Shown piece after piece: positions 11,443 to 21,345 of a DNA stretch of 64,000 nt (positions are counted from its first letter, which is position 1; every line of letters starts with the position of its first letter). The notes under the pieces are model-generated. The model did not search any database and was not told where the DNA came from. It saw nothing but the letters and a program-made list of their open reading frames with translations. The position numbers and the translations under genes were made by a program. Source of the DNA: Xenorhabdus beddingii (GTDB lineage: Bacteria; Pseudomonadota; Gammaproteobacteria; Enterobacterales; Enterobacteriaceae). The stretch covers positions 44,411 through 108,410 of the forward strand of contig NZ_MUBK01000013.1 of NCBI RefSeq assembly GCF_002127545.1, written 5' to 3'.

Positions 11443-11473
11443 GCAGATGGCGCCAATTCATTGCGCCATCTGC
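11443..11473 (-). terminator. Stable hairpin in the oppA-oppB spacer
   Basis: An 11-bp perfect stem, GCAGATGGCGC with GCGCCATCTGC, around a nine-base loop, with no T-run on the minus strand. In binding-protein operons such spacer hairpins protect or attenuate mRNA, giving much more binding protein than permease. That role is inferred here. Confidence 0.7.
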
Positions 11474-11479
11474 TGATTC

Positions 11480-13123
11480 CTAATGTTTTATTATGTACAG
11501 ATTTTTTGTATGGTAATTATCCAGAGGATCTTTGCCGGTATAACCCCCCACATAAGGTTTGACTAAAAGAGAATTGGTATAGTAAAAGATTGGGACGATC
11601 ACAGAATCTTTATCCAATTGCGCATTGGCCTTGGCATAAATCTCAGCGCGTTCTTCATCGTTGTTGACTTCGAGTGACTGTTTCATTAACGCATCAAATT
11701 CTTTGCTCTTATAGTGAGCCGTATTGTTACTGCTATCGGATAACATGGGGTTCAGGAAGGTAGTGGCTTCGTTATAATCAGCGCACCATCCGGCGCGGGC
11801 AACGTCATAGTTGGCTTGGTGGCGGGAATCGAGGTACGTTTTCCACTCCTGATTTTCGAGTGAAACATCAACACCGATGTTCTTTTTCCAAATAGAAGCG
11901 GCAGCGATAGCCAATTTTTTATGCAAATCGGAAGTGTTGTATAATAGTTTGAATTTCAAAGGGTTATCTTTGGTGAATCCAGCTTCAGCCAAAAGTTTTT
12001 TTGCTTCTTCGTTGCGCTGTTGCTGATTGAGTTTGGCATACCAGTCTGGTTTTTCATCTTTAAAATCGGCGATATAAGGTGGGGTATAACCATAAGCGGG
12101 TATATCACCCTGATTTTTCACCTTATTCGTCATAATATCCTGATCCATCCCCAGTTTCAGCGCGGTACGTACCCTTGGATCATTAAAGGGGGGTTTTTCG
12201 TTATTAATTTCATAGTAATAAATGCACAATTTCGGATTAAAAACTAACTGATCAGGGATCTCTTTTTTCAGTTTTTGGAATAATTCAACGGGTAAGTTGT
12301 TATAAGTCATCTCAATCTCGCCCGCGCGATAACGGTTAACATCCGTAATTTCAGAGGAAATTGGCAAGAGAGTGATTTGATTAATGACAGTATTTTTATC
12401 ATCCCAATACTGAGGATTACGTTCGAGAACCAGGCGTTCATTGATCACCCAACTTTTCGGTTTATAAGCACCATTACCGACAAAGTTCTGGGGTTGTGTC
12501 CATCTATCGCCATATTTTTCTACGGTTGCGCGATGGACGGGGGAAGTACTGGTATGAACAAACAACCTGACTAAATAAGGAACGGCTTCACTGAGCGTTA
12601 ACTGTAATGTGTGGTCATCTAATGCCTTCACCCCCAAAGTTTCAGGTTTTTGCTTGCCTTTGATGACATCATCAACATTAGCAAGATGAGCATATTGCAT
12701 ATAACTTGCGTAAGGCGATGCTGTATTGGGATCGACTAACCGGCGAAAACTGTAAACAAAATCCTGTGCGGTGACCGGGTCACCATTTGACCATTTTGCA
12801 TCTTTACGCAAATGGAATGTCCAAACTTTAAAATCCTTATTGTCCCAGCTTTCTGCAACACCCGGTATAATTTTCCCGTCAGGCTCATTGATCACCAGAG
12901 TTTCAAATAAATCACGAGCAATGTTAGATTCTGGTACACCTTCGGTTTTATGCGGGTCCAATGATTGAGGTTCAGAACCATTATTGCGGACCAACACCTG
13001 TTTTGCAGGGTCTGCAAGTTGCACACCCGCCGGTACTTGCGCTGCAAAGACCTGCCCCCCCATCATCATACTTAAAGCTATCGTAATGCCGGTAGCCAGT
13101 TTTTTCTTTGTTGTGTTTATCAT
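11480..13123 (-). CDS. oppA: Periplasmic oligopeptide-binding protein OppA (operon copy)
   Basis: A 547-aa solute-binding protein (SBP family 5) that captures peptides in the periplasm for OppBCDF. A lysine-rich signal peptide ends at VFAA near residue 28. The mature protein carries LVRNNGSEPQSLDPHKTEG, AGWCADYNEATTFLNPMLS and the end NLYIIKH, all close to E. coli OppA. I chose ATG 13123 because GGAG lies about 10 bases upstream and the leader then begins with a normal signal peptide; an upstream in-frame start at 13171 would add 16 residues of unlikely leader. Confidence 0.95.
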   Translation of the reverse strand: MINTTKKKLATGITIALSMMMGGQVFAAQVPAGVQLADPAKQVLVRNNGSEPQSLDPHKTEGVPESNIARDLFETLVINEPDGKIIPGVAESWDNKDFKVWTFHLRKDAKWSNGDPVTAQDFVYSFRRLVDPNTASPYASYMQYAHLANVDDVIKGKQKPETLGVKALDDHTLQLTLSEAVPYLVRLFVHTSTSPVHRATVEKYGDRWTQPQNFVGNGAYKPKSWVINERLVLERNPQYWDDKNTVINQITLLPISSEITDVNRYRAGEIEMTYNNLPVELFQKLKKEIPDQLVFNPKLCIYYYEINNEKPPFNDPRVRTALKLGMDQDIMTNKVKNQGDIPAYGYTPPYIADFKDEKPDWYAKLNQQQRNEEAKKLLAEAGFTKDNPLKFKLLYNTSDLHKKLAIAAASIWKKNIGVDVSLENQEWKTYLDSRHQANYDVARAGWCADYNEATTFLNPMLSDSSNNTAHYKSKEFDALMKQSLEVNNDEERAEIYAKANAQLDKDSVIVPIFYYTNSLLVKPYVGGYTGKDPLDNYHTKNLYIIKH

Positions 13124-13204
13124 GTTATTTTTACTCCAATTGATATCATCTGACCTTACAGTCATATCCACACATTGGGATGGTGATTATACGTATCCAA
13201 AATA

Positions 13205-13292
13205 ACTATTTTATTTACAGCAAGACAATTTTGTTTACAGCAAGACACTATGTTTTACAGTAAGACACTATGTTTTACAGTAAGACACTATG
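13205..13292 (+). repeat. ~20-bp tandem repeats between the two oppA genes
   Basis: About four copies of a 20-21-bp unit related to TTTTACAGTAAGACACTATG. The two rightmost are identical and the two leftmost carry substitutions (TTTACAGCAAGACA). They sit in the 180-base spacer that also holds the promoter of the downstream oppA. Confidence 0.9.
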
Positions 13293-13304
13293 TTGCAGAG
13301 ATGA

Positions 13305-14945
13305 TCAGTGACCCACCTTTTTAATATACAAATTCTTGAAGTCGATATAATCCAGTGGATCTTTCCCGGTTAATCCCCCGACCGTCGGGCGAATAAGGCG
13401 TACACTGACGCGATAATAAACCGGTATCAGACCTGAATCGTTATCCAGTTGGGCTTCGGCCTGTTGATAAAACTCCTTGCGTGTCGCGTTATCTTTGGCA
13501 ACCAAAGCCTGATGAAGATAATGGTCAAAAGCGGCACTTTGATAGAAACCCGTATTGTTGCTGCTCGTTGACAGCAATGTATTCAAGAAAGAAGAAGGTT
13601 CGTTATAATCCCCACACCAGGTCGCTCGCGCGACATCATAATTTCCCTCATGGCGGTTTTGGAGAGAGGTTTTCCACTCCTGATTTTGCAAAGTGACTTT
13701 TGCGCCAATATTTTTCTGCCACATAGAAGCCGCGGCAATGGCTTGTTGTTTGTTTTGCTCTGAGGTGTTGTACAGCAAAGTGAATTTAAGGGGATTATTG
13801 GCATCAAAACCCGCTTCTTTTAACAGTTCCCTTGCCCGCTGATTTCGCTGTTCCTGTGTCCAGCTTGCCCATTTCGGATTAATGTTCAGGCCGCCACCAA
13901 TATACGTCGGGCTGAAACCATACGCAGGGATTTGCCCCTGCCCCATAATCCTTTCCGCGATAATATTCCGGTCAAGGCCCAGTTTTATGGCTTCCCGTAC
14001 CCGTTTATCTTTAAACAGCGGTTTTTGGTTATTGATTTCATAGTAAAACGTGCACAAGTAAGGAGAAATCTGCAATTGTTCCGGCATATCCCGTTTTATT
14101 TTTTTGTACAGATCAGGTGGAATGGCACTGCCGGTGATATCGACTTCCCCGCTACGATAACGGTTAACATCGCTGATCTCTGAGACAATAGGCAGGAAAG
14201 TGCCTTTCTCAATGAGGGTTTCTTTATTATTCCAATACTGAGGATTACGGGTTAACACGATCCGTTCATTGACCACCCACTCTTTCAAGGTATAAGCCCC
14301 ATTGCCAATATAATGTTCCGGTAATGTCCATTTATTCCCCCATTTTTCGACTACATCTTGCCGGACGGGTTTCATTGCGGTATGGCTCAACATATCGACC
14401 AGATAAGGAACGGGCTGGCTGAGAGTGACTTGGAGACGATGATCATCTAATGCTTTAACACCCAACTGATCCGGGGACTTTATCCCTTTCAGAATATCGT
14501 CAACGTCTTGAAGATAGATATATTGCAAATAACTGGTATAAGGCGACCCGGTGTTTGGATCGGCCAGACGGCGCCAGCTATAAACAAAATCCTGCGCAGT
14601 TACGGGCTTACCATCGCTCCATTTGGCATCCTTGCGTAAATGGAACGTCCACACTTTATTACCTTCATTTTCCCATCTTTCTGCCACACCAGGTAGGGTT
14701 TCGCCATTTGGGTCTGTCGTCACCAATCCTTCCAGCAAATTACGGATAACGGTTGTTTCTGGGTTACCTTCAACTTTATGCGGGTCCAGTGAAGTGACTT
14801 CAACACCATTGTTAACGGTGACTTCTTGTTTGTCGGCTAGTGTGATCCCTGCCGGAACTGTCGCAGCAATACTCTGCACAGCAGGAACCGATAATAAAAC
14901 GAGACTTGAAATCAACCGACCCAACTTTAATGGTTTGTTTCTCAT
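13305..14945 (-). CDS. Second OppA-like peptide-binding protein
   Basis: A 546-aa paralogue of the neighbouring OppA with the same architecture: signal peptide ending at SIAA near residue 27, LDPHKVEGNPETT, TWCGDYNEPSSFLNTLLS, end NLYIKKVGH. The paralogues share most landmark motifs but differ throughout, so the duplication is not recent. ATG 14945 is chosen over GTG 14957 because GGAG lies six bases upstream. E. coli has a single oppA here; extra opp-linked binding proteins probably widen the peptide range. It could also be called an MppA-like protein; sequence alone does not decide the ligand. Confidence 0.9.
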   Translation of the reverse strand: MRNKPLKLGRLISSLVLLSVPAVQSIAATVPAGITLADKQEVTVNNGVEVTSLDPHKVEGNPETTVIRNLLEGLVTTDPNGETLPGVAERWENEGNKVWTFHLRKDAKWSDGKPVTAQDFVYSWRRLADPNTGSPYTSYLQYIYLQDVDDILKGIKSPDQLGVKALDDHRLQVTLSQPVPYLVDMLSHTAMKPVRQDVVEKWGNKWTLPEHYIGNGAYTLKEWVVNERIVLTRNPQYWNNKETLIEKGTFLPIVSEISDVNRYRSGEVDITGSAIPPDLYKKIKRDMPEQLQISPYLCTFYYEINNQKPLFKDKRVREAIKLGLDRNIIAERIMGQGQIPAYGFSPTYIGGGLNINPKWASWTQEQRNQRARELLKEAGFDANNPLKFTLLYNTSEQNKQQAIAAASMWQKNIGAKVTLQNQEWKTSLQNRHEGNYDVARATWCGDYNEPSSFLNTLLSTSSNNTGFYQSAAFDHYLHQALVAKDNATRKEFYQQAEAQLDNDSGLIPVYYRVSVRLIRPTVGGLTGKDPLDYIDFKNLYIKKVGH

Positions 14946-15547
14946 TTTGTTCTCCACGTTATAAACAGTAAATGAATCGTTTTTAATCTACTAACCCCGA
15001 TAATTTACTTATCTCGTTAACAAGCAGTAATTAACCTATTAAGAATCGATGCCCGCATAATAATTGTTATATAGTTTTTATAATAAATTTATTAACGGAT
15101 TAAGGTTATTTGTTCCTCCTGTGTGAAAAGCACCCCAGCATCAATGTAAGACACTGATAACAATAAGTTTTATTTCATTTACTTAAAGAAATAATCCTAA
15201 CATGTCACCTCAAGAGAAAATAAACATTATTTTAACAAAATGCAATCACCACTGAGTAAAAGTCCACCCTCATCACAAAATAGCCGAGCAAGCCACCAGC
15301 CAGATAATGCGATGAGAAGTAAAACAGTGTGGAAAATCACAGTATTATTTTAAGGAAACAAGAACAAAAAAGAATAAAATATAAACAATGGTTTTTAAGA
15401 AATTATGCGAAAACAGTGTTATTGCCCCATTGCGTTTTAATTAGTCAATCATTGGTTGTTTTTGGTCAACTTACTCTCTATTTGAGTAGAAAATTTCATT
15501 TTCTTACATTAACGACTTAAATAAATACATAAGTGATCCCGGTTATA
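14946..15547. other. AT-rich gap upstream of the second oppA
   Basis: About 600 bases without a convincing gene. A 63-codon forward frame at 15329-15520 has no ribosome site or recognisable sequence. The left part must hold the promoter for the oppA-like gene; no operator was recognised. Confidence 0.5.
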
Positions 15548-16195
15548 TCACAGCAACCCCGGAAATAAAGTTCTTGCCCCGGTGACAATAAACTCAACCC
15601 CCAACGACATGAGCAGCAACCCCATAATTCGAGTAATCACATTAATGCCCGTCTGACCCAAAAACTTGACTAACAGAGAGGCTGAACGGAATAACAACCA
15701 ACAACAAAAAGCAAATAACACACTGGTTAATGCCAATCCAAAATAATTTTGCCACCCTTGATAACGGGCGCTCCATACCATACAAGAACTCATCGCTCCA
15801 GGCCCTGCCATCAGAGGTAACGCCAGCGGCACAACAGCGACACTGGTTCTCACTGCCGCTTCCGATTTTTCCAGCTTATTTTGTTTGTCTTCACCCAACT
15901 TACCATTAATCATGGCGACGGCAATCGTAACGATTAGCATCCCACCAGCAATACGAAACGAGTCTATAGAAATACCAAACACATAGAGGATAGAATCACC
16001 CACTAATAATGAAATACATAAGATAATGGCAACAGACAAGTTTGCCATGAGATTGGTTTTATTACGCCCCGCCATGGTCTGATAATTCGTCATGCTAATG
16101 AAAACAGGCAGGACGCCAACCGGATTGACTAACGCAAACAATCCCATAAAAAATTTAATGTATCCAGAAATCCCCAGTAATGATTGATCCACCAT
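15548..16195 (-). CDS. ychE: MarC-family inner-membrane protein YchE
   Basis: A 215-aa membrane protein with six hydrophobic segments, the length of E. coli YchE (UPF0056/MarC family). Recognisable stretches are FFMGLFALVNPVGVLPVF, SIDSFRIAGGMLIVTIA, LPLMAGPGAMSS and TGINVITRIMGLLLMSLG. The family's function is unknown; an early link of MarC to multiple antibiotic resistance was not upheld. It lies between oppA and adhE and diverges from adhE, as in E. coli. Confidence 0.93.
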   Translation of the reverse strand: MVDQSLLGISGYIKFFMGLFALVNPVGVLPVFISMTNYQTMAGRNKTNLMANLSVAIILCISLLVGDSILYVFGISIDSFRIAGGMLIVTIAVAMINGKLGEDKQNKLEKSEAAVRTSVAVVPLALPLMAGPGAMSSCMVWSARYQGWQNYFGLALTSVLFAFCCWLLFRSASLLVKFLGQTGINVITRIMGLLLMSLGVEFIVTGARTLFPGLL

Positions 16196-16452
16196 TATCC
16201 CCTTCTCATTGAGATAAACAGAACTTATAACAATACCTAAACAATACCGTAAATCGAGATTAATTCGTTACGTTAAATCAACTCATTCCGTTGTTATTAT
16301 CAATAAAAACAGCCTAACGCTAAGAGGCGCAAGCAAAACACGGTTAATAAATTGTATTGGGTGAGTTAAATAATCATTTAAATTCAAGCTGAAATATCAA
16401 CTGATACTTCCTCGCCAAAAACAATAGCTGAATTGTGTCAGCTTAATGTTTT

Positions 16453-16468
16453 CATGATCTAAATCACA
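16453..16468. promoter_or_regulatory. CRP-like (possibly FNR-like) site upstream of adhE
   Basis: CATGATCTAAATCACA matches 13 of 16 positions of the core CRP consensus TGTGATCTAGATCACA. It lies about 230 bases from the adhE start. The regulator is an inference. Confidence 0.45.
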
Positions 16469-16567
16469 ATATAAATGCCTGTAAATGGTAAGCTGTTCCC
16501 AACGTAAAACATCAAGAAAAGGAATTATTCCTATATCAATCATTTTATTAAACAATTTCTTAAGGCC

Positions 16568-16670
16568 ATTTCTTAAGGTAATTAGCGGTATTTTCGATGA
16601 AATCCAACCGATTAATTTCATGGCATTATTTGATAAATTAATAATCTCGCAGCTAATTACCTTAAAAAAT
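16568..16670 (+). promoter_or_regulatory. Long-range stem in the adhE mRNA leader
   Basis: ATTTCTTAAGGTAATTAGC (16568-16586) is the reverse complement of 16652-16670 at 18 of 19 positions, with 14 continuous pairs. The 65-base loop lies just upstream of the AGGAG ribosome site (16682). The arms would fold into a duplex long enough for RNase III and could hold back translation of adhE. Confidence 0.65.
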
Positions 16671-16695
16671 TTAACATTTATCAGGAGTAATTTTT

Positions 16696-19365
16696 ATGGC
16701 TGTAACTCAACTTGCTGAACTCAATGAATTAGTTGCTCGCGTAAAAAAAGCCCAACATGAATTTGCTAACTTTTCTCAGGAACAAGTTGACCGAATTTTC
16801 CGTGCTGCGGCCCTGGCTGCCGCTGATGCCCGCATTCCACTGGCAAAATTAGCTGTCTCTGAATCCGGGATGGGGATAGTGGAAGACAAAGTGATCAAAA
16901 ATCATTTCGCTTCTGAATATATTTATAACGCCTATAAAGATGATAAAACCTGCGGCATCTTATCTGAAGATAATACCTTCGGGACCCTCACTATTGCTGA
17001 ACCTATTGGCTTGATCTGCGGCATCGTTCCCACAACCAACCCGACATCTACCGCAATTTTCAAAGCGCTTATCAGCCTGAAAACCCGAAATGGCATTATT
17101 TTCTCCCCACATCCACGGGCCAAAAAAGCCACCAATAAAGCCGCCGAAATCGTCTTGAAGGCCGCAGTTGAAGCAGGGGCGCCAAAAGATATCATCGGCT
17201 GGATAGATGAGCCTTCTGTAGAGCTTTCAAATGCCTTAATGCACCACCCTGACATCAACCTGATTTTGGCCACCGGTGGCCCAGGCATGGTGAAAGCGGC
17301 CTATAGCTCAGGCAAACCCGCCATTGGTGTTGGTGCTGGCAATACTCCCGTGGTCATCGATGAATCAGCAGATATCAAACGTGCCGTCGCATCCATTCTG
17401 ATGTCAAAAACCTTCGATAACGGCGTGATTTGTGCTTCAGAACAATCAGTTATTGTTGTTGATGCGGTTTATGAGCAAGTCCGTGGGCGTTTTGCCACTC
17501 ACGGTGGATATCTCCTGCAAGGAAAAGAACTGCAAGCGGTTCAAGATATCATTTTGAAAAATGGTCATTTAAATGCGGCAATTGTAGGTCAGCCAGCAAC
17601 AAAAATTGCGGAAATGGCCGGTATTATTGTGCCTGATAATACTAAAATTCTTATCGGTGAAGTCACCTTGGTTGATGAATCTGAACCCTTCGCCCATGAA
17701 AAATTATCGCCACTGCTTGCCATGTACCGTGGCAAGGACTTTGAAGACGCGGTTGAAAAAGCCGAAAGACTGGTTGAAATGGGCGGTATCGGGCACACAT
17801 CATGCCTATATACTGAGCAAGATAACCAAGCCGGGCGTATTAAATATTTCGGCGACAAAATGAAAACCGCCCGTATTTTGATCAACACGCCGGCATCCCA
17901 AGGTGGGATCGGCGACTTGTATAACTTCAAGTTATCCCCTTCCCTGACTCTGGGTTGTGGCTCCTGGGGCGGTAATTCCATCTCCGAAAATGTCGGGCCA
18001 AAACACCTGATTAATACAAAAACCGTCGCCAAAAGAGCTGAAAATATGTTATGGCATAAACTTCCAAAATCAATCTATTTCCGGCGCGGTTCGCTGCCCA
18101 TCGCATTGGAAGAAGTCGCCACAGATGGCGCAAAACGTGCCTTTATTGTCACAGACCACTTCTTATTTAATAACGGTTATGCCGATCAGGTTATCAATGT
18201 CTTAAAATCTTACGGCATGGAAACCAAAGTCTTTTTTGAAGTTGAAGCAGATCCTACTTTGAGCATCGTCCGCAAGGGTGCTGAACAAATGCAGTTGTTT
18301 AAACCTGATGTCATCATTGCCCTTGGTGGTGGTTCCCCCATGGATGCAGCCAAAATTATGTGGGTGATGTATGAACATCCAGAAACACATTTTGAAGAAC
18401 TGGCCCTGCGCTTTATGGATATCCGCAAACGCATCTATAAGTTCCCGAAAATGGGGGTAAAAGCCAAGATGGTTGCGATTACCACCACCTCTGGCACAGG
18501 CTCAGAAGTCACGCCTTTTGCGGTTGTCACTGATGATATCACCGGGCAAAAATATCCACTGGCAGACTATGCATTGACCCCCGACATGGCGATTGTCGAT
18601 GCCAATTTAGTCATGGACATGCCAAAATCCCTGTGTGCCTTTGGGGGATTGGATGCCGTCACTCACGCGCTGGAAGCCTACGTTTCTGTTTTAGCCAATG
18701 AATATTCTGATGGGCAGGCACTACAGGCATTGAAATTGCTGAAGGACTTTCTGCCTGCCAGTTACCACGACGGAGCAAAAAACCCCGTTGCCCGCGAACG
18801 TGTTCATAATGCGGCGACCATTGCCGGTATTGCTTTCGCCAATGCCTTTTTGGGTGTGTGTCACTCCATGGCCCATAAACTTGGTTCTGAATTCCATATT
18901 CCACATGGTTTAGCCAACGCGCTGTTAATCTGTAACGTCATCCGCTACAACGCGAATGACAATCCGACAAAACAGACGGCATTCAGTCAATACGATCGCC
19001 CACAGGCGCGACGCCGCTATGCGGAAATTGCACAACATCTGGGATTAACCACATCAAGTGATCGGACTGCGGCCAAAATTGAAAAATTGTTGGCTTGGCT
19101 GGAAGAAATGAAATCTCAGTTAGGCATTCCCGCTTCCATTCGTGAAACGGGGGTTCAAGAAGCTGATTTTCTGGCAAAAATCGACAAACTCGCAGAAGAT
19201 GCATTCGATGACCAATGCACTGGAGCCAATCCACGTTATCCATTAATTTCCGAATTGAAGCAACTGTTGTTGGATTCTTTCTATGGACGTGAATTCACTG
19301 AACAGAACGAGTCTCAGGAGGCAGTAAAACCAAATAAAAAAATAATAAGAAACAGTAATAGATGA
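16696..19365 (+). CDS. adhE: Bifunctional acetaldehyde-CoA / alcohol dehydrogenase
   Basis: An 889-aa fermentation enzyme that reduces acetyl-CoA to acetaldehyde and then ethanol, using two NADH; it forms spirosome filaments in the cytoplasm. The N-terminal aldehyde-dehydrogenase half has the catalytic cysteine in VICASEQSVIV near residue 246. The C-terminal iron-dependent alcohol-dehydrogenase half has GGGSPMDAAK, GSEVTPFAV and the metal-binding histidines in AFGGLDAVTHALEAY and GVCHSMAHKLGSEFHIPHG. The tail after residue ~868 is lysine/asparagine-rich and not conserved. Start ATG 16696 follows AGGAG at nine bases. Confidence 0.97.
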   Translation: MAVTQLAELNELVARVKKAQHEFANFSQEQVDRIFRAAALAAADARIPLAKLAVSESGMGIVEDKVIKNHFASEYIYNAYKDDKTCGILSEDNTFGTLTIAEPIGLICGIVPTTNPTSTAIFKALISLKTRNGIIFSPHPRAKKATNKAAEIVLKAAVEAGAPKDIIGWIDEPSVELSNALMHHPDINLILATGGPGMVKAAYSSGKPAIGVGAGNTPVVIDESADIKRAVASILMSKTFDNGVICASEQSVIVVDAVYEQVRGRFATHGGYLLQGKELQAVQDIILKNGHLNAAIVGQPATKIAEMAGIIVPDNTKILIGEVTLVDESEPFAHEKLSPLLAMYRGKDFEDAVEKAERLVEMGGIGHTSCLYTEQDNQAGRIKYFGDKMKTARILINTPASQGGIGDLYNFKLSPSLTLGCGSWGGNSISENVGPKHLINTKTVAKRAENMLWHKLPKSIYFRRGSLPIALEEVATDGAKRAFIVTDHFLFNNGYADQVINVLKSYGMETKVFFEVEADPTLSIVRKGAEQMQLFKPDVIIALGGGSPMDAAKIMWVMYEHPETHFEELALRFMDIRKRIYKFPKMGVKAKMVAITTTSGTGSEVTPFAVVTDDITGQKYPLADYALTPDMAIVDANLVMDMPKSLCAFGGLDAVTHALEAYVSVLANEYSDGQALQALKLLKDFLPASYHDGAKNPVARERVHNAATIAGIAFANAFLGVCHSMAHKLGSEFHIPHGLANALLICNVIRYNANDNPTKQTAFSQYDRPQARRRYAEIAQHLGLTTSSDRTAAKIEKLLAWLEEMKSQLGIPASIRETGVQEADFLAKIDKLAEDAFDDQCTGANPRYPLISELKQLLLDSFYGREFTEQNESQEAVKPNKKIIRNSNR

Positions 19366-19381
19366 TGAACTGATGTAACTC

Positions 19382-19413
19382 AAAAGGCGTTGGGGTAACC
19401 CTACGCCTTTTTT
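19382..19413 (+). terminator. adhE terminator
   Basis: AAAAGGCGT pairs with ACGCCTTTT, with an inner GGGGTAACCC stem, followed by a T-run. Confidence 0.85.
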
Positions 19414-19462
19414 ATTGGCCTAATGGCGTGAAACCCATTAGAAAATCACAAGGTTTGAAGTA

Positions 19463-20059
19463 TTAAGCCTTTTTTGCCTTAGCCTCACGAATAACGTCCG
19501 TATAGTGCTTACGGCACACAGAAACGTATTTTTCATTACCACCAATATCAACCTGAGCACCATCGTAGACAACGCTCCCATCACTGCCAAAACGCAGCAC
19601 ACGACTGGCTTTTCTCCCACAATGACAGATTGTCTTCAACTCCACCAATTTATCTGACCACGCGAGAAGATATTCGCTTCCGCTGAATAACTCCCCTTGA
19701 AAATCTGTCCTTAAGCCATAGCAAAGAACAGGGATATCATCATAATCGACAATTTCACACAACTGTTCGACATGTTCTTTCGTCAAGAACTGGCATTCAT
19801 CGATCAAAACACAATGGATTTTTTCCGCTTGATTTTCACTTCTGATAAGCTCCGCAATATTTGTTTCTGATGAAAACAGCAAAGCGTCAGCGGATAAGCC
19901 AATACGGGAACTGACTTTTCCTTTACCAAATCGGGTATCGATTTCCGCTGTAAAAATCAGCGTTCTCATTCCTCTTTCGTTATAGTTATAGGAAGATTGT
20001 AATAAGGAAGTTGATTTCCCTGCATTCATGGCGGAATAATAAAAATAAAGCTGAGCCAT
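19463..20059 (-). CDS. tdk: Thymidine kinase
   Basis: A 198-aa cytoplasmic salvage enzyme that phosphorylates thymidine to dTMP with ATP. P-loop SAMNAGKST at about residues 9-17, Walker B-like VLIDECQF near residue 87, the lasso TDFQGELF, and zinc-binding cysteine pairs ICHCGRKA and VCRKHY. I chose ATG 20059 (MAQLYFYYS) because it aligns with E. coli Tdk; an ATG at 20071 directly abuts AGAGG and is too close to use. It is convergent with adhE, as in E. coli. Confidence 0.95.
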   Translation of the reverse strand: MAQLYFYYSAMNAGKSTSLLQSSYNYNERGMRTLIFTAEIDTRFGKGKVSSRIGLSADALLFSSETNIAELIRSENQAEKIHCVLIDECQFLTKEHVEQLCEIVDYDDIPVLCYGLRTDFQGELFSGSEYLLAWSDKLVELKTICHCGRKASRVLRFGSDGSVVYDGAQVDIGGNEKYVSVCRKHYTDVIREAKAKKA

Positions 20060-20706
20060 TGGCCCGTCCATCCTCTTGTCAAATTTAATCAGGCGATATA
20101 TCGCGGCAAGTTTACCACAAACTCTGATTGAGATTACTCCCTGTTATTGTTAAATGTGGGATAGCAGAAACAAAATAGGGTGAATAAGAAAAGATTATTT
20201 TCATGATAACCATCACATTTGTGCATATAAAATCAACACCACCAGCACTTTTTGCATGACAAATGAACGAAATTAACATCTAAAGAAAATAGTTATTTAA
20301 CCTTCCATCCTTTGCATATTAATAATCATAGTGGTTTACTTTTGTTCAATTCAGTCACTATAATCATAACCAATAGATTACCCATAAAAAACTTGCGTCC
20401 CACACTATACTCTTCAGCTTATTTCCAATAGAACAGTTAACATTCCTTACGGATTGACCATAAATTAGTTTTATACATTGGGGTTTATCCCTTACTCAAC
20501 TTTACAGAAAATCGACCTCAATGCTTATTGAAAAATGGTAATCTCAATAGCAGGATTAAAACACAATATATCGATTATCAAAAAAATTGCATTTTAAAAT
20601 GACATGTTTTAGCCTGAGAAAGTAAATTCACTATTGCAGAAAATAAAATAGCATTCTATTATTATCCCTACATCAGTCATCATCATTATAATTTGAGACC
20701 AGGACA
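20060..20706. other. Long AT-rich region between tdk and hns
   Basis: About 650 bases of strongly AT-rich, A-tract-containing DNA with no credible gene. It carries the promoters of divergent tdk and hns. The curvature-prone composition fits the known autoregulation of hns by H-NS, but no defined operator was recognised. Confidence 0.55.
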
Positions 20707-21111
20707 ATGAGCGAAAATTTAAAATCCTTAAATAACATCCGTACCTTGCGCGCACAAGCAAGAGAATGTGAACTGACTACTTTAGAAGAAATGCTGGAGA
20801 AACTTACGATTGTTGTTGAAGAACGTCGTGATGAAGAAAGCCATGCTCGTGCACAAATAGAAGAGCGTACACGTAAACTTCAAGAATACCGTGAAATGTT
20901 GGAAAAAGACGGTATTGAATTAAGTGATTTAGTAGACGCTTTAAGTGGTAAAGCGACAGGTAAATCTAAACGTGCTGCACGTCCAGCTAAATATTCATAC
21001 CTTGATAACGACGGTGAAACTAAAACCTGGACTGGCCAAGGCCGTACACCTGCAGTAATCAAAAAAGCAATTGATGAAGAAGGCAAAAGTCTGGAAGATT
21101 TCCTGATCTAA
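20707..21111 (+). CDS. hns: Nucleoid protein H-NS
   Basis: A 134-aa DNA-bridging silencer of AT-rich, often horizontally acquired genes. The N-terminal half is the coiled-coil oligomerisation region ([20 protein letters not shown]). A charged linker leads to the C-terminal DNA-binding domain with [17 protein letters not shown], which includes the minor-groove QGR motif. Start ATG 20707 follows CCAGGA. The AT-rich Ig-like cluster at the other end of this window is a plausible target. It sits next to tdk and galU as in E. coli. Confidence 0.97.
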   Translation: MSENLKSLNNIRTLRAQARECELTTLEEMLEKLTIVVEERRDEESHARAQIEERTRKLQEYREMLEKDGIELSDLVDALSGKATGKSKRAARPAKYSYLDNDGETKTWTGQGRTPAVIKKAIDEEGKSLEDFLI

Positions 21112-21130
21112 TCAGTTGCTTGCACACTCA

Positions 21131-21165
21131 ACAAAAATACCCGCTTGAGGGTATTTTTGTTTTTT
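21131..21165 (+). terminator. hns terminator
   Basis: AAAAATACCC pairs with GGGTATTTTT around CGCTTGA, followed by a T-run. Confidence 0.9.
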
Positions 21166-21304
21166 ATGATTAATACAACTAACTAGGTTAATTACGGCTG
21201 ATGTAAAAACGCAGAGAGTTATATTAACGACCCAGTCGCTTTCATATTCTCATGTGCCAAAAAAGAATTTAACACCAACTTAGTTTTTTATTAACATAAA
21301 GTTA

Positions 21305-21332
21305 TAAAAAAAGGAGCGATTCGCTCCTTTTT
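21305..21332 (-). terminator. Terminator of the galU-ugd-epimerase operon
   Basis: Perfect stem AAGGAGCGA with TCGCTCCTT, followed on the minus strand by seven T. It lies just after the epimerase stop. Confidence 0.9.
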
Positions 21333-21345
21333 CTTGCTTCTAACG

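Larger units (their letters stand above)
16196..16695. promoter_or_regulatory. ychE-adhE divergent control region and adhE leader
   Basis: 500 bases with no gene. A CRP-like site lies at 16453-16468, and a long inverted repeat (16568-16586 with 16652-16670) precedes the adhE ribosome site. E. coli adhE also has a long structured leader, which must be cut by RNase III before translation. Confidence 0.6.

Noticed and set aside
15329..15520. 63-codon forward frame in the oppA-ychE gap
   Set aside because: No ribosome site, no recognisable sequence and composition of AT-rich spacer DNA.
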